Both the position numbers and the translations under genes were made by a program. From NCBI RefSeq assembly GCF_037076525.1, contig NZ_AP029018.1, forward strand, positions 186,001-250,000: a DNA stretch of 64,000 nt. Reading direction: 5' to 3'. Of this stretch, positions 1 through 9,312 are shown one piece after another. The number at the start of each line of letters is the position of its first letter. The stretch's first letter is position 1. The notes under the pieces were generated by a model that did not search any database, had not been told where the DNA came from, and saw only the letters and a list, made by a program, of their open reading frames with translations. The DNA is from Selenomonas sp. TAMA-11512 (GTDB lineage: Bacteria > Bacillota > Negativicutes > Selenomonadales > Selenomonadaceae).

Positions 1-288
1 TTGGGGAATCATGCGTCTCGTGCCGTATATGCATTTATTTATAGTACAACATTATATCACAAATGCCAAGTGACGTTGTGTGCAATATGCACACCGCTTC
101 TTTCTGTTTTATGAATAGTTGCACTTCAAAAAATGATTCATATTTATTACTATCAATATAGACAATTCTAACAACATGGGAATTTTTGCTTCAGGCGGCT
201 CGGAAGGTTCGTCAAAAGAGATGTGTCGGGCCGTTGAGGATATAGGAAAGGCCGTAATCGTAATATTTTATTTGGAGGGATAATCACC
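1..288 (+). promoter_or_regulatory. Leader of the allantoin operon with candidate operator and promoter
   Basis: No gene is visible in this AT-rich stretch. Positions 78-94 form a perfect inverted repeat, GTGTGCA-ATA-TGCACAC, which looks like a dimeric repressor or activator site. A weak sigma-A-like pair, TTGCAC at 119-124 and ATTTAT at 142-147 (17-bp spacing), lies just downstream. The ribosome-binding site of the first gene (GGAGGG, about 273-278) is strong. The leader is about 140 bases long from that promoter. No regulator gene of the operon lies in the window, so the binding protein is unknown; an IclR, GntR or PucR type regulator would be usual for such loci. Confidence 0.45.
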
Positions 289-1521
289 ATGGAAAATTTT
301 GACTATGGCATGGAGACTGAACGCCTTTTGCAGTGGCTGGGTCAGTTCGGTCCGGATCCTGAGGGCGGAATGAGCCGCCTGCTCTACAAGAAGAGCTGGG
401 TCGCCGCGCAGCAGGCGCTTGCGCAGCACATGCGCGACAACGGTTTTTCGGTCAAGTATGATGCCGTCGGCAATCTATTCGGCCGCATCGAGGGTACGGA
501 ACATCCTGAAGAAACGATCCTTACGGGATCGCATGTCGATACGGTCAAAAAAGGCGGCCTGTACGACGGTGCGCTCGGCATCATCGGCGGGCTCGTCGCG
601 CTGGAGACGCTTGTCAAGGAGTACGGCAAGCCGAAGAAGAGCCTTGAACTCGTCTCGTTCGCCGAGGAAGAGGGAAGCCGTTTTCCTTACGTATTTTGGG
701 GATCGAAAAATCTTTTCGGCCTTGCAAAACCGAGCGAGGTGGAGAATATCACCGACTTTGACGGCATTCCTTTTGTCGAGGCGATGTCCAAGGCAGGATT
801 CTCATTCCTTGCGGCGGATTTCAAGCCGCGTACGGATCTCAAGGCATTTCTTGAACTCCACATCGAGCAGGGCGGCGTCCTGGAACGTGAAAAGCTCCCC
901 ATCGGTCTCGTCGAGGCGATCGTCGGACAGCGCCGCTTCACGATCAAGCTGAAGGGCGAGGCGAATCATGCCGGCACGACGCCGATGAGCTATCGCCGCG
1001 ATGCGGTGTACATCTTCTCGAAGATCGAGTGCATGATCATGGAGCATGCCTTTGCGTATGGCGATCCGCTCGTGGCGACCGTCGGCAAGGTCGAGGTCAC
1101 GCCGAACATCGTCAACGTCGTCCCGGCAGAGGTGCTCTTCACACTCGATGTGCGTCATACACAGAAGGACAAGATTGTCTCCTTCACGGATGAAGTGCGT
1201 GAGAAGATGCAGCAGATCGCCAAGGAGGCCAATGCGGAGATTGAGATTGATATGTGGATGGATGAGGATCCCGTGCCGCTTGATCCGAAGATTGTTGATG
1301 TACTCGAAGAAGCCTGCAAGGAGAACGGTCTTTCCTATCGCCGCATGCACTCGGGTGCCGGACATGATTCGCAGATCATCGCTCCGCGCGTCCCGACGGC
1401 GATGCTTTTCGTGCCGAGCCGAGCCGGCATTAGTCACAACCCGGCGGAGTACACGCATCCGGCGGATCTCGGCGAGGGTGTAAAGGCGCTCCGTGCGGCG
1501 CTCCACGCATTGGCGTACTAA
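289..1521 (+). CDS. allC: Allantoate amidohydrolase
   Basis: A 410-residue M20-family metal amidohydrolase. The family hydrolyses allantoate to ureidoglycine with release of CO2 and ammonia in the cytoplasm. Metal ligands of the family are visible: GSHVDT with H82, D93 in LYDG, the EEEGSRF glutamates at 127-128, H191 in LHIEQG, and a late histidine in the SHNPAEYTHP stretch. The length matches the family. The ATG at 289 has a good ribosome site 10 bases upstream. It is the first gene of a plus-strand operon that carries every later step of allantoin breakdown, which supports allantoate rather than another N-carbamoyl amino acid as substrate. N-carbamoyl-amino acid hydrolases are close relatives and cannot be excluded from sequence alone. 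Confidence 0.88.
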   Translation: MENFDYGMETERLLQWLGQFGPDPEGGMSRLLYKKSWVAAQQALAQHMRDNGFSVKYDAVGNLFGRIEGTEHPEETILTGSHVDTVKKGGLYDGALGIIGGLVALETLVKEYGKPKKSLELVSFAEEEGSRFPYVFWGSKNLFGLAKPSEVENITDFDGIPFVEAMSKAGFSFLAADFKPRTDLKAFLELHIEQGGVLEREKLPIGLVEAIVGQRRFTIKLKGEANHAGTTPMSYRRDAVYIFSKIECMIMEHAFAYGDPLVATVGKVEVTPNIVNVVPAEVLFTLDVRHTQKDKIVSFTDEVREKMQQIAKEANAEIEIDMWMDEDPVPLDPKIVDVLEEACKENGLSYRRMHSGAGHDSQIIAPRVPTAMLFVPSRAGISHNPAEYTHPADLGEGVKALRAALHALAY

Positions 1522-1609
1522 AGGGCTGCTGTGCAGGCTATCGTGTCGTACGGCAGTCTGTACAGAAGTATTACATCGGTTTATGGATTTGAAAGGAAGA
1601 TGTGAAGTC

Positions 1610-2662
1610 ATGAGATTAACAAAAGAGAAACTGCACCAGCTCATGTCCGATAAGCTCACGAAGGCAGGCCTCAAGAGAGAGCACGCCGACATCATGTCCG
1701 ACGTCCTCGTCCACGCGGACCTGCGCGGCATCCACTCCCACGGCGCGATGCGCGTCGAGTATTACAGCGAGCGCATTTCCAAGGGCGGTACGAACACGAA
1801 TCCGAATTTCACCTATAAGGAAACGGGTCCGTGCAGCGGTGTATTCGACGGTGACAACGGCTCCGGTCACGTCGCGGCGAAGCTCGCGATGGACAAGGGC
1901 ATCGAGCAGGCGAAGAAGAACGGAATCTCCGTCATCGGTGTCCGCCGTGTCGGTCACACGGGTGCGCTTTCCTATTTCGTCCAGCAGGCGGCGGAGGAAG
2001 GCCTGATCGGCATCGCACTCTGCCAGTCCGATCCGATGTCCGCACCGTATGGCGGCACGGAGCCTTACTACGGTACGAATCCGATCGCTATGGCGACGAA
2101 GGGCGCGGACGGCCGCATCATGATGATGGATCTCGCGACGACGGTGCAGGCTTGGGGCAAGATTCTCGACGCGCGCTCCCGTCACGCGGAGATTCCCGAT
2201 ACATGGGCGCTGGACAAGGACGGCAACCCGACGACGGATCCGAACAAGGTCGCGTCGCTCGTTCCGATCGCCGGCCCGAAGGGCTACGCGCTCCAGATGA
2301 CGGTCGATGTCCTCTCCGGCATCCTCCTCGGCGTCCCCTTCGGCGGACACGTCACGAGCATGTACCATGACCTCACGGAGGACCGCAACCTCGGTCAGCT
2401 CCATATCGTCATCGATCCGTCCCGCTTCCGCAACGCCGCGGACTACATGAAGGACATCAATACGTCGATGGACGAGCTGAGCAATATGCGTCCGGCAGGC
2501 GGCAACGACCGCGTCTACTATCCGGGCGAGCGCAGCATGATTCGCACGAAGAGATCGGAAGAAGAGGGTGTGGATATTGTTGATGAGATCTACGAGTATC
2601 TGATTTCGGACGTCATCCACAACAATCGCTATGACCATAAGGATGCTTTTGCGGAAGGCTAA
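1610..2662 (+). CDS. allD: Ureidoglycolate dehydrogenase (NAD-dependent)
   Basis: A 350-residue member of the malate/L-lactate dehydrogenase-2 fold (LDH_2) family. In the allantoin pathway the enzyme oxidises (S)-ureidoglycolate to oxalurate with NAD+. The ATG at 1610 is chosen because GGAAG lies 8-10 bases before it and the resulting N-terminus MRLTKEKL fits the family; an in-frame start at 1493 would add 39 residues overlapping allC. The HSHG motif near residue 44 and the GTNPIA segment are typical. It follows allC by 88 bases. The assignment as ureidoglycolate rather than malate dehydrogenase rests largely on context and on length, which is close to that of the E. coli enzyme. Confidence 0.87.
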   Translation: MRLTKEKLHQLMSDKLTKAGLKREHADIMSDVLVHADLRGIHSHGAMRVEYYSERISKGGTNTNPNFTYKETGPCSGVFDGDNGSGHVAAKLAMDKGIEQAKKNGISVIGVRRVGHTGALSYFVQQAAEEGLIGIALCQSDPMSAPYGGTEPYYGTNPIAMATKGADGRIMMMDLATTVQAWGKILDARSRHAEIPDTWALDKDGNPTTDPNKVASLVPIAGPKGYALQMTVDVLSGILLGVPFGGHVTSMYHDLTEDRNLGQLHIVIDPSRFRNAADYMKDINTSMDELSNMRPAGGNDRVYYPGERSMIRTKRSEEEGVDIVDEIYEYLISDVIHNNRYDHKDAFAEG

Positions 2663-2676
2663 GGGAGGTGAATGTC

Positions 2677-4038
2677 GTGTTTGATCTCGTTGTGTTTGGT
2701 GGAGATCTTGTCTTAGAAGATAAAGTGATCAAGGGCAGTGTCGGTATCAAGGATGGCAGGATTGCGGCCATTCTCGATCCGGATGTACCCTTTGAAGCAG
2801 CACAGAAAGTAGATGCGACGGGTAAGCTTGTTTTCCCGGGAGCCATTGACAGTCATGCACACCTCAACGATCCGGGCTATAACTGGCGCGAAGACTACGC
2901 GCACGGTACGGCCGCAGCGATCCTCGGGGGGTATACGACGATTGTGGATATGCCGCTGCAGAATGAGCCGGCGCTGACGACCGGCAAGATCATGGACACG
3001 AAGCTGGCCCATGTGCAGCCGAATGCGTTTTGTGACTACGCGTTCTGGGGCGGTTTGGTAGATGATAACTTTGACCATTTGAGAGAGCTTGCGGACAAGG
3101 GCTGCGTCGCCTTCAAGTCCTTTCTGGGTCCCGTGTCGCCGGACTATCAGACGCTTACCATCGGGCGTGCCCGTGAGGCGCTGAAGATCCTCGCCGACGC
3201 GGATGTGCGCGCAGGCTTCCACGCGGAGGACTACTCCATCATCAAGGCGGCCGAGGCGTTTGAAAAGGAGAACGGCAACGAGACGTGGCGGGGCTTCCTC
3301 GACTCGCGTCCGCTCATCGCCGAACTCATCGCCACACAGAACATCATTGAGTGCGCGAAGGAGACGGGGGCAAGGATTCATATCTGCCACGTCAGTCATC
3401 CGGAGGTCGCGGAGGTCATCCGCCAGGCGCAGATCGACGGCTATGATGTGACCGGTGAGACGTGCGGACACTATCTGACATTTACGGAAGACGATGTCAT
3501 CAAGAACGGCAGTCTCTTCAAGTGCGCGCCCCCGCTTCGCACGCAGGCGGATTTGGAGCAGCTCTGGTCGTACGTTGAAGACGGCACGCTCTCCTGCATC
3601 GGCTCCGATCACTCGCCGTGCGCGTGGGAGGAAAAGGATGAGGCGAAGCACGGTGTCTTCGGCGCATGGGGCGGTATCTCCAGCATCCAGAACACGGTGC
3701 AGGCAGCCTTCTCCGAGGGCGTCGTGAAGCGCGGCGTGTCGCCGGTCGCCTTCGGGCAGGCCATCGCGACGGGCGCGGCGAAGGTCTTCGACATCTACGG
3801 ACAGAAGGGCGCGATACAGGTCGGCTTCGACGCGGACCTCATCATCATCGATCCGGACAAGGAGTGGGAGATCACGGCGGAGTCACTGCTCTACGTGAAT
3901 CAGATTTCCGCCTTTGTCGGACTCAAGGGACAGGGACTGCCTGTCGTATCCATCCTCCGCGGCAAGATCATGGCGCAGGACGGCAAAATTGTAGGTCAAG
4001 GCGGCGACGGCAAGTTTGTCGCACGCGGTGAAAGATAA
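2677..4038 (+). CDS. allB: Allantoinase / dihydropyrimidinase-type cyclic amidohydrolase, paralogue 1
   Basis: A 453-residue amidohydrolase that would open the hydantoin ring of allantoin to give allantoate. Visible ligands are H60 and H62 in DSHAHLNDPG, the carbamylated lysine K147 in CVAFKSFLG, H182, H238 or H241 in CHVSHPE, and D311 in GSDHSPC. The GTG at 2677 is preferred because GGGAGG sits 8 bases upstream; a GTG at 2668 lies within that ribosome site. The gene starts 14 bases after allD. A second allantoinase-like gene follows directly, so the two may differ in stereospecificity or substrate; which one is the true allantoinase cannot be told here. Confidence 0.85.
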   Translation: MFDLVVFGGDLVLEDKVIKGSVGIKDGRIAAILDPDVPFEAAQKVDATGKLVFPGAIDSHAHLNDPGYNWREDYAHGTAAAILGGYTTIVDMPLQNEPALTTGKIMDTKLAHVQPNAFCDYAFWGGLVDDNFDHLRELADKGCVAFKSFLGPVSPDYQTLTIGRAREALKILADADVRAGFHAEDYSIIKAAEAFEKENGNETWRGFLDSRPLIAELIATQNIIECAKETGARIHICHVSHPEVAEVIRQAQIDGYDVTGETCGHYLTFTEDDVIKNGSLFKCAPPLRTQADLEQLWSYVEDGTLSCIGSDHSPCAWEEKDEAKHGVFGAWGGISSIQNTVQAAFSEGVVKRGVSPVAFGQAIATGAAKVFDIYGQKGAIQVGFDADLIIIDPDKEWEITAESLLYVNQISAFVGLKGQGLPVVSILRGKIMAQDGKIVGQGGDGKFVARGER

Positions 4039-4050
4039 GGAGGACTACAC

Positions 4051-5415
4051 ATGGCTGCACAGTACAGTCTCCTCCTCCGCGGTGGCCGCGTTCTTCTCCC
4101 CGAAGGAGAAAAGGTGGTCGATATTGCGGTCGAGGGAGAGAAAATCGCTGCGATCGGTGAAGAGCTCACCGGTACGGCAGCGCGGGAAATCGATGCCAAG
4201 GGCAAGGTCATCTTCCCGGGTACGTTCGACGCACACGTCCACTTCAATGATCCCGGACGGCGCGAGTGGGAGACGATCGCGACCGGTACGGCGGCGCTTG
4301 CCGCCGGCGGCGGCACGGCGTTTGTCGATATGCCGCTGAACTCCAATCCCTGCACGCTCCACGCAAAGGAGCTCAACGATAAGATCGCCATCGCAGAGAA
4401 AGACTCTGTCACGGACTTTGCATTCTGGGGAGGTCTGACACCGCAGAATCTCGACTCGCTGGAAGAGCTCGCGGAAGGCGGCTGCATGGGCTTCAAATCC
4501 TTTGCCTGCTACAGCGGCATTCCGGAGTTCGAGGGCATCGATGACTACACGGCGCTCAAGGGCATGGAGAAGATCAAGAAGCTCGGACTCCCGCTGATGG
4601 TGCACTGCGAGAGCCCGCTGCTCGTGCAGAAGCTCGGCGAAGAGATGCAGGCGGAGGGCAAGGAAGATGTCTGGGCATACTTCCACGCGCACGCGCGCAT
4701 CACGGAGCTCGAGAGCGTCCAGCGCATGATCTCCATCGCGGAAGAGACGGGCGTCCAGCTCATCATTGCGCACGTCTCGCTCGCGGAAAGCCTCGATATC
4801 ATCCGCGCGGCGAAGCTCCGCGGTGTGGACGTCACGGCGGAGACGATCGGACAGTACTTGATTCTGACGGATGAAGAGGTCGCGGCGATCGGCACGGCGG
4901 CAAAGTGCTCGCCTCCGGTACGCGACGCGGCGAACCAGCTGCAGATGTGGGCACGACTCATGAAAGGCGACATCGACTTCGTCGACTCCGATCACTCGCC
5001 GTCCGATCCGTCCTTGAAGGAGGGGGTATCCTTTGTCAAGGCATGGGGCGGCATCGCTTCCGTCGAACATACATTGACGGGGCTCCTGACGCATGGGTAT
5101 CATGCACGTCGGATTCCGCTGTCGCTCATCGCGAAGCTCACGAGTGAGAATGCGGCGCGTACGCTTCACGTGCCGAACAAGGGAAAGATCGCCGTCGGAT
5201 ACGACGCGGACTTTGCCATCGTCGATCTCGACGAGACATGGACGCTGACAAAGGAAAGCATCCACTATCTGCATCCGGTCAGTCCGTATATGGGGACGAC
5301 CTTCAAGGGACAGGTGAAAGAGACCATCCTGCGCGGTGAAAGCATCCAGCAGAATGGAAAGGTAGCAATGGGAGGGCGCGGCAAGCTCGTTCGCCCGGAA
5401 AGAGTGGTGAAGTAA
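4051..5415 (+). CDS. Allantoinase-type cyclic amidohydrolase, paralogue 2
   Basis: A 454-residue paralogue of the preceding gene with the same metal site: H62 and H64 in DAHVHFNDPG, carbamylated lysine K149 in GFKSFACY, AHVSLAE, and DSDHSPSD. The histidine pair of CHVSH in paralogue 1 is AHVSL here, so one ligand neighbourhood differs. The two proteins share many blocks (FPG-D-H-H--NDPG, VDMPL, FWGGL) but are far from identical, so the duplication is old or one copy was acquired. The start has AAGGAGG 8 bases before ATG. The stop codon TAA is followed immediately by the ATG of the permease gene. Function in the same pathway is inferred from position. Confidence 0.85.
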   Translation: MAAQYSLLLRGGRVLLPEGEKVVDIAVEGEKIAAIGEELTGTAAREIDAKGKVIFPGTFDAHVHFNDPGRREWETIATGTAALAAGGGTAFVDMPLNSNPCTLHAKELNDKIAIAEKDSVTDFAFWGGLTPQNLDSLEELAEGGCMGFKSFACYSGIPEFEGIDDYTALKGMEKIKKLGLPLMVHCESPLLVQKLGEEMQAEGKEDVWAYFHAHARITELESVQRMISIAEETGVQLIIAHVSLAESLDIIRAAKLRGVDVTAETIGQYLILTDEEVAAIGTAAKCSPPVRDAANQLQMWARLMKGDIDFVDSDHSPSDPSLKEGVSFVKAWGGIASVEHTLTGLLTHGYHARRIPLSLIAKLTSENAARTLHVPNKGKIAVGYDADFAIVDLDETWTLTKESIHYLHPVSPYMGTTFKGQVKETILRGESIQQNGKVAMGGRGKLVRPERVVK

Positions 5416-6780
5416 ATGGCGGAAATGGAACACGAAAGCGGTCTTGATACATCTCTGCTTCCGAAAAAGGAATCGGAGCGAAAACTCGGCAAGCTTGCTT
5501 ATATGTCGCTGTGGCTCGGCGACGGCGTCAACCTCGGGAACATGACCCTGGGGTCGTCGCTTGTCGTCGCCGGCGTGGCAATGATGAACATCTATCAGAC
5601 GTTTGTGGCGGCGGCGATCGCAATCTCGATCATCTCCATCATCTTCTCTCTGAATGACCGCCTCGGCTATAAGAGCGGTATTCCTTACGTCGTGCATCTG
5701 CGCATGTCGTTCGGCGTCAAGGGCAGTATCGTCTCGTCGCTGCTCCGCGGCATACCGGCGCTCGTCTGGTACGGCTTCCAGAGCTGGATCGGGGCGACAG
5801 CGCTCAATGAGATTTCAAAGATCGTTTTGGGGATAGATCAGCCGTTTGTGATGTTCGTGATTCTGCAGGTCGTGCAGATCGGCCTTTCCCTCTACGGCTT
5901 CCACGCGATCAAATGGGTTGAATCCGTCATCTCGACGGTCATCATGCTCGCTCTCGTCTATGTGCTGTTCCTGCTCATCACCGAGCACAGCGCGCAGATC
6001 TCGACGACGTGGGTACATGCGGAAGGCACATGGGGTATTGAATTCTGGGGCTTCATCATGGCGTTCATGGGCAACTATGCCGCCATCTTCCTATCGGCTG
6101 CGGACTACTCCCGTGAGCTTCGTCCCGGCATCGGCAACGGCGAGCGCAGCATGCTCTACTTCTTCCCCATCATCCTCGCCTACGGCACGGTGCTCTGCAT
6201 CGGCGCTATGCTCGCTTCCGTCACGGGCGTCTCGAACCCCGCGAAAGCGATCCCGATCCTCGTCAACAACCCGGCCATCAGCGTCTTTATCTCGGCGTTC
6301 ATCGTCATGGGCGCGATTGCGGTCAACATGGTTGCGAATATCGTCCCGCCGACGTATGTCATCACGCTTCTGACGAAGATGAACTACAAGGCGGCAGTCA
6401 CACTCTCCGGCATTCTGGCGGCCTGCACGTTCCCTTGGGTGCTCGTGCAGGATTCCTCGGCGGTGGGACTCACCTACTTCATCTTGATCTACTCCGCATT
6501 CTTAGGGCCGATCGTGGCGATTCTGCTGATCGAATACTACATATTGCGTCAGCAGAAGGTGGATATCGATGAGCTCTATCGTCCGGACGGCGAGTTTGCG
6601 GGGTACAACAAGGCGGCCATTGTGGCTATGCTCATCGGCGCCGCGGCAGCCTTCGTCAAAGTCGAGCTTGCATGGGTGATCGGCCTCGTCGTAGCGGGTA
6701 TCGCCTACTATATCCTGATGGGACAGACGGAGATGGGCGCTGTCTTTAGAAAAGGCACGATTTTTGAGAAGAAAGAATAG
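5416..6780 (+). CDS. NCS1-family purine/allantoin permease
   Basis: A 454-residue integral membrane protein with about 12 hydrophobic segments and the sequence style of nucleobase:cation symporter-1 proteins (N-terminal SLWLGDGVN, then GIPALVWYGFQSW, and a central MGNYAAIFLSAADYSR block). In this operon it is the likely importer of allantoin. Its ATG directly abuts the stop of the preceding allantoinase, which implies translational coupling. Members also carry cytosine, uracil, hydantoins or thiamine precursors, so the substrate is inferred from context. Confidence 0.83.
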   Translation: MAEMEHESGLDTSLLPKKESERKLGKLAYMSLWLGDGVNLGNMTLGSSLVVAGVAMMNIYQTFVAAAIAISIISIIFSLNDRLGYKSGIPYVVHLRMSFGVKGSIVSSLLRGIPALVWYGFQSWIGATALNEISKIVLGIDQPFVMFVILQVVQIGLSLYGFHAIKWVESVISTVIMLALVYVLFLLITEHSAQISTTWVHAEGTWGIEFWGFIMAFMGNYAAIFLSAADYSRELRPGIGNGERSMLYFFPIILAYGTVLCIGAMLASVTGVSNPAKAIPILVNNPAISVFISAFIVMGAIAVNMVANIVPPTYVITLLTKMNYKAAVTLSGILAACTFPWVLVQDSSAVGLTYFILIYSAFLGPIVAILLIEYYILRQQKVDIDELYRPDGEFAGYNKAAIVAMLIGAAAAFVKVELAWVIGLVVAGIAYYILMGQTEMGAVFRKGTIFEKKE

Positions 6781-6859
6781 TCTTTGCAAAGAGCCTGTCA
6801 TGTGAGACGGGAGCTCCTTTCGAAGGGGCTGGCCGCAGAGATGCAAGGGAGGGGCGGAT

Positions 6860-7744
6860 GTGCTGAAGATTTCGGCGGCGACACGGAGTGAGGCAGCCGC
6901 CCTCCCGACAGAGGAAGGTGAGCTCGTCTATCGGAATGAGAGCTTCCTGCACCTCGTTACCGATGGGGAGCTCCTCGCCGTTGCCAAGGCGGGAACAGGG
7001 CTCCCCTTCGGCATTGAGGTGCCGTATCAGACCGATTGGCGGGCGCTGCCGCTCTCCGTGGGCGATCCCGTCCGATGGACGGCGGATACCGTTCGTATCG
7101 GGTCGGCGCTTGAGGTCACGGCTCTGTCATCCTGCAGAACGTATGCGCATCGTGTCGAGGCGCAGGAGACGGGGCTGTCTCCCGCCGTGCTGCAAGAGCT
7201 GCATGCACTGACACGGGAAGAAGAGCCGCGCGGCATCGCCGTCGAGCTTGCCGCTCTTTTCGACGAGAGCGGGAGAGAGCTGATTTTCGAGGAGACAGAG
7301 GAAATGTCTCCCGCAGCGCGCGCGGTCCTTCGACTCGTACGGGGCGGAGGAGGCCGCGCAAGCCTTGCCGAGACGGCGGATGCGCTCATCGGCCGGGGGC
7401 GCGGCTCCACACCTGCGGGGGACGATTTTCTGTCGGGTCTCTACGGCGCGATTCTCTTCGGAGGCGCGGCTTGGGAGGGCGCGCGGAATATGCTGCGCGA
7501 GGAGATACGAGCGCGACTTTCGCGCACGACGCGGCTTTCGGCGACGTACATGTCGTACCTTCTGGACGGCGTCTGGCACAAGGGTGTGGCGGATTTTCTC
7601 CGCGCGGCGCGAGATGCGTCGCCTCTTCTGCCAAGGCGGGCGAGGATGTTGCTCTCCTATGGGCACAGCTCAGGCTCTGATTTTTTACAAGGATTTTTGA
7701 TTGGCGGTCACTGGATGACGAAAGCGGCCGCGAACCGGACATAA
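6860..7744 (+). CDS. allH: DUF2877 subunit of oxamic transcarbamylase
   Basis: A 294-residue DUF2877 protein (E. coli YlbF/AllH family). The hallmark GRGSTPAGDDFLSG block is at about residues 176-190. AllF, AllG and AllH together were reported as oxamic transcarbamylase, which splits oxalurate with phosphate into oxamate and carbamoyl phosphate. A GTG at 6860 with AAGGGAGGGG just upstream is the best start. Here the gene order is allH-allF-allG, whereas E. coli has fdrA-ylbE-ylbF. The gene is 79 bases after the permease gene and 16 bases before allF. Confidence 0.82.
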   Translation: MLKISAATRSEAAALPTEEGELVYRNESFLHLVTDGELLAVAKAGTGLPFGIEVPYQTDWRALPLSVGDPVRWTADTVRIGSALEVTALSSCRTYAHRVEAQETGLSPAVLQELHALTREEEPRGIAVELAALFDESGRELIFEETEEMSPAARAVLRLVRGGGGRASLAETADALIGRGRGSTPAGDDFLSGLYGAILFGGAAWEGARNMLREEIRARLSRTTRLSATYMSYLLDGVWHKGVADFLRAARDASPLLPRRARMLLSYGHSSGSDFLQGFLIGGHWMTKAAANRT

Positions 7745-7760
7745 GGAAGGATGAACGCGG

Positions 7761-9308
7761 ATGAAGATCTTTAATGTCGTAAGAAAAAACGACTATCATG
7801 ATTCAGTAACGCTGCTTCTCATCTCGAAGCGTCTTCGAAGCCTCGTTGAAGGCATTGACGACGTTTCCGTCATGATGGGCACGCCGGCAAACCACGGTAT
7901 TTTGAAAGAGGCCGGACTCCTCGGCCCCGAGGGGGAAGCAGCCGGTCCGAACGATCTCATCATGGCGTTTCGTGCCGATGAGAGTACAGATCAGGATGAT
8001 ATCATCGCACAGATTGACGCGGAGCTCAAGAAGAAGGCGGCCGCCGGAGAGGAAGAGAAGCGTGAGATTCACTCGGCGCTCGTTGCTTACGAGGAGGATC
8101 CCGATACGAACCTCGCGCTCATCTCTGTCCCCGGCGAGTATGCCGCGCTCGAGGCGGAGCGCGCTCTCAACCACGGCAAGCACGTCATGATCTTCAGTGA
8201 CAATGTTCCCCTTGAGGACGAAGTCAGAGTCAAGACTCTTGCCAAGGAGAAGGGGTTCCTCGTCATGGGGCCGGACTGCGGTACGGCGATTATCAACGGC
8301 AAGGGACTTGCGTTTGCAAACGCTGTCAAGGACGGTGAAGTCGGACTCATTGCGGCGTCAGGTACGGGACTGCAGGAGGTCACCTGCCTTCTCGATCGCC
8401 TCGGCATCGGTGTCCGCCAGGCCGTCGGTACGGGCGGACGTGATCTCAAAGAAGCCGTCGGCGCATCTACCATGCTCGCCGCCCTCGACCTCCTCAATGA
8501 AGACGAGAAGACAAGCACGATCGTCCTCATTTCCAAGCCGCCGGCAGCTTCCGTCGTCGATAAGATCCTTGGGGCGCTGAAGCGCGTGAAGAAGTCGGTC
8601 GTCATCTGCTTCATCGGTGCAAAGATCGATACGGCATCACTTCCGTCGAACATCCATGTGGCCTCCTCTCTCGAGGATGCGGCGCTGCAGACGGCGAAGA
8701 TCCTCAACAAGCCGAATACGCTCCTCGACGGTGCGGAAAAGCGCATGGAAGCGGCAAAGGCGGCAAAGGCGACACTCACACCGCAGCAGAAATACGTCCG
8801 TGCGCTCTATACGGGCGGCACACTCTGCTACGAGGCCATGCTCAAGATGGAAGAGACATTCGGCGAGCTCTACTCGAACCTCGCACACGACGATCACAGG
8901 ACGCTCGAGGTCGTTACTGCCGGTCACCACTCGGCGATGGATCTGGGCGACGATGACTTCACGCTCGGCCGTCCGCATCCGATGATTGACGGCAGCGTTC
9001 GTGACGAGCATATCCTGCGCGTCGCCGGCGACAAAGAGACTGCCGTTCTCCTGCTTGACTTCGTTCTCGGCTATGGTGCGGCGGAGGATCCGGCAGGGGC
9101 TGTCCTGCCCGTCCTCGATGAGGCGAAGGAGCTTGCGAAGAAGGCGGGCAACCCGCTCGTCTGGATTGCCTATGTCATGGGTACGGAGGATGATCCGCAG
9201 AAGCGCGAGGAGCAGGAAGAGAAGCTTCGCGCGAAGGGCGCTATCATCGCCCGCACAAATGCGGAGGCGGTACGCATGGCTACCATGATTGCGGAAGGAC
9301 GGGAGTGA
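7761..9308 (+). CDS. allF: FdrA-family subunit of oxamic transcarbamylase
   Basis: A 515-residue FdrA homologue, built like the succinyl-CoA synthetase alpha subunit fold. Typical blocks are GPDCGTAIINGKGLAFAN near residue 170 and AASGTGLQEV near 198, which resemble CoA-ligase phosphohistidine-loop surroundings, and a C-terminal second domain. In E. coli FdrA (AllF) acts with AllG and AllH on oxalurate. The ATG at 7761 has AAGGA some 10 bases upstream. It ends 4 bases before the next start, which suggests coupled translation and a stable complex of the products. Confidence 0.86.
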   Translation: MKIFNVVRKNDYHDSVTLLLISKRLRSLVEGIDDVSVMMGTPANHGILKEAGLLGPEGEAAGPNDLIMAFRADESTDQDDIIAQIDAELKKKAAAGEEEKREIHSALVAYEEDPDTNLALISVPGEYAALEAERALNHGKHVMIFSDNVPLEDEVRVKTLAKEKGFLVMGPDCGTAIINGKGLAFANAVKDGEVGLIAASGTGLQEVTCLLDRLGIGVRQAVGTGGRDLKEAVGASTMLAALDLLNEDEKTSTIVLISKPPAASVVDKILGALKRVKKSVVICFIGAKIDTASLPSNIHVASSLEDAALQTAKILNKPNTLLDGAEKRMEAAKAAKATLTPQQKYVRALYTGGTLCYEAMLKMEETFGELYSNLAHDDHRTLEVVTAGHHSAMDLGDDDFTLGRPHPMIDGSVRDEHILRVAGDKETAVLLLDFVLGYGAAEDPAGAVLPVLDEAKELAKKAGNPLVWIAYVMGTEDDPQKREEQEEKLRAKGAIIARTNAEAVRMATMIAEGRE

Positions 9309-9312
9309 GAAT

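Noticed and set aside
1493-1609. 39-codon N-terminal extension of allD
   Set aside because: Overlaps allC, reads as unnatural sequence, and the ATG at 1610 has a good ribosome site.
4045-5697. 550-codon open frame antisense to the second allantoinase gene
   Set aside because: Shadow of a clear gene on the plus strand.
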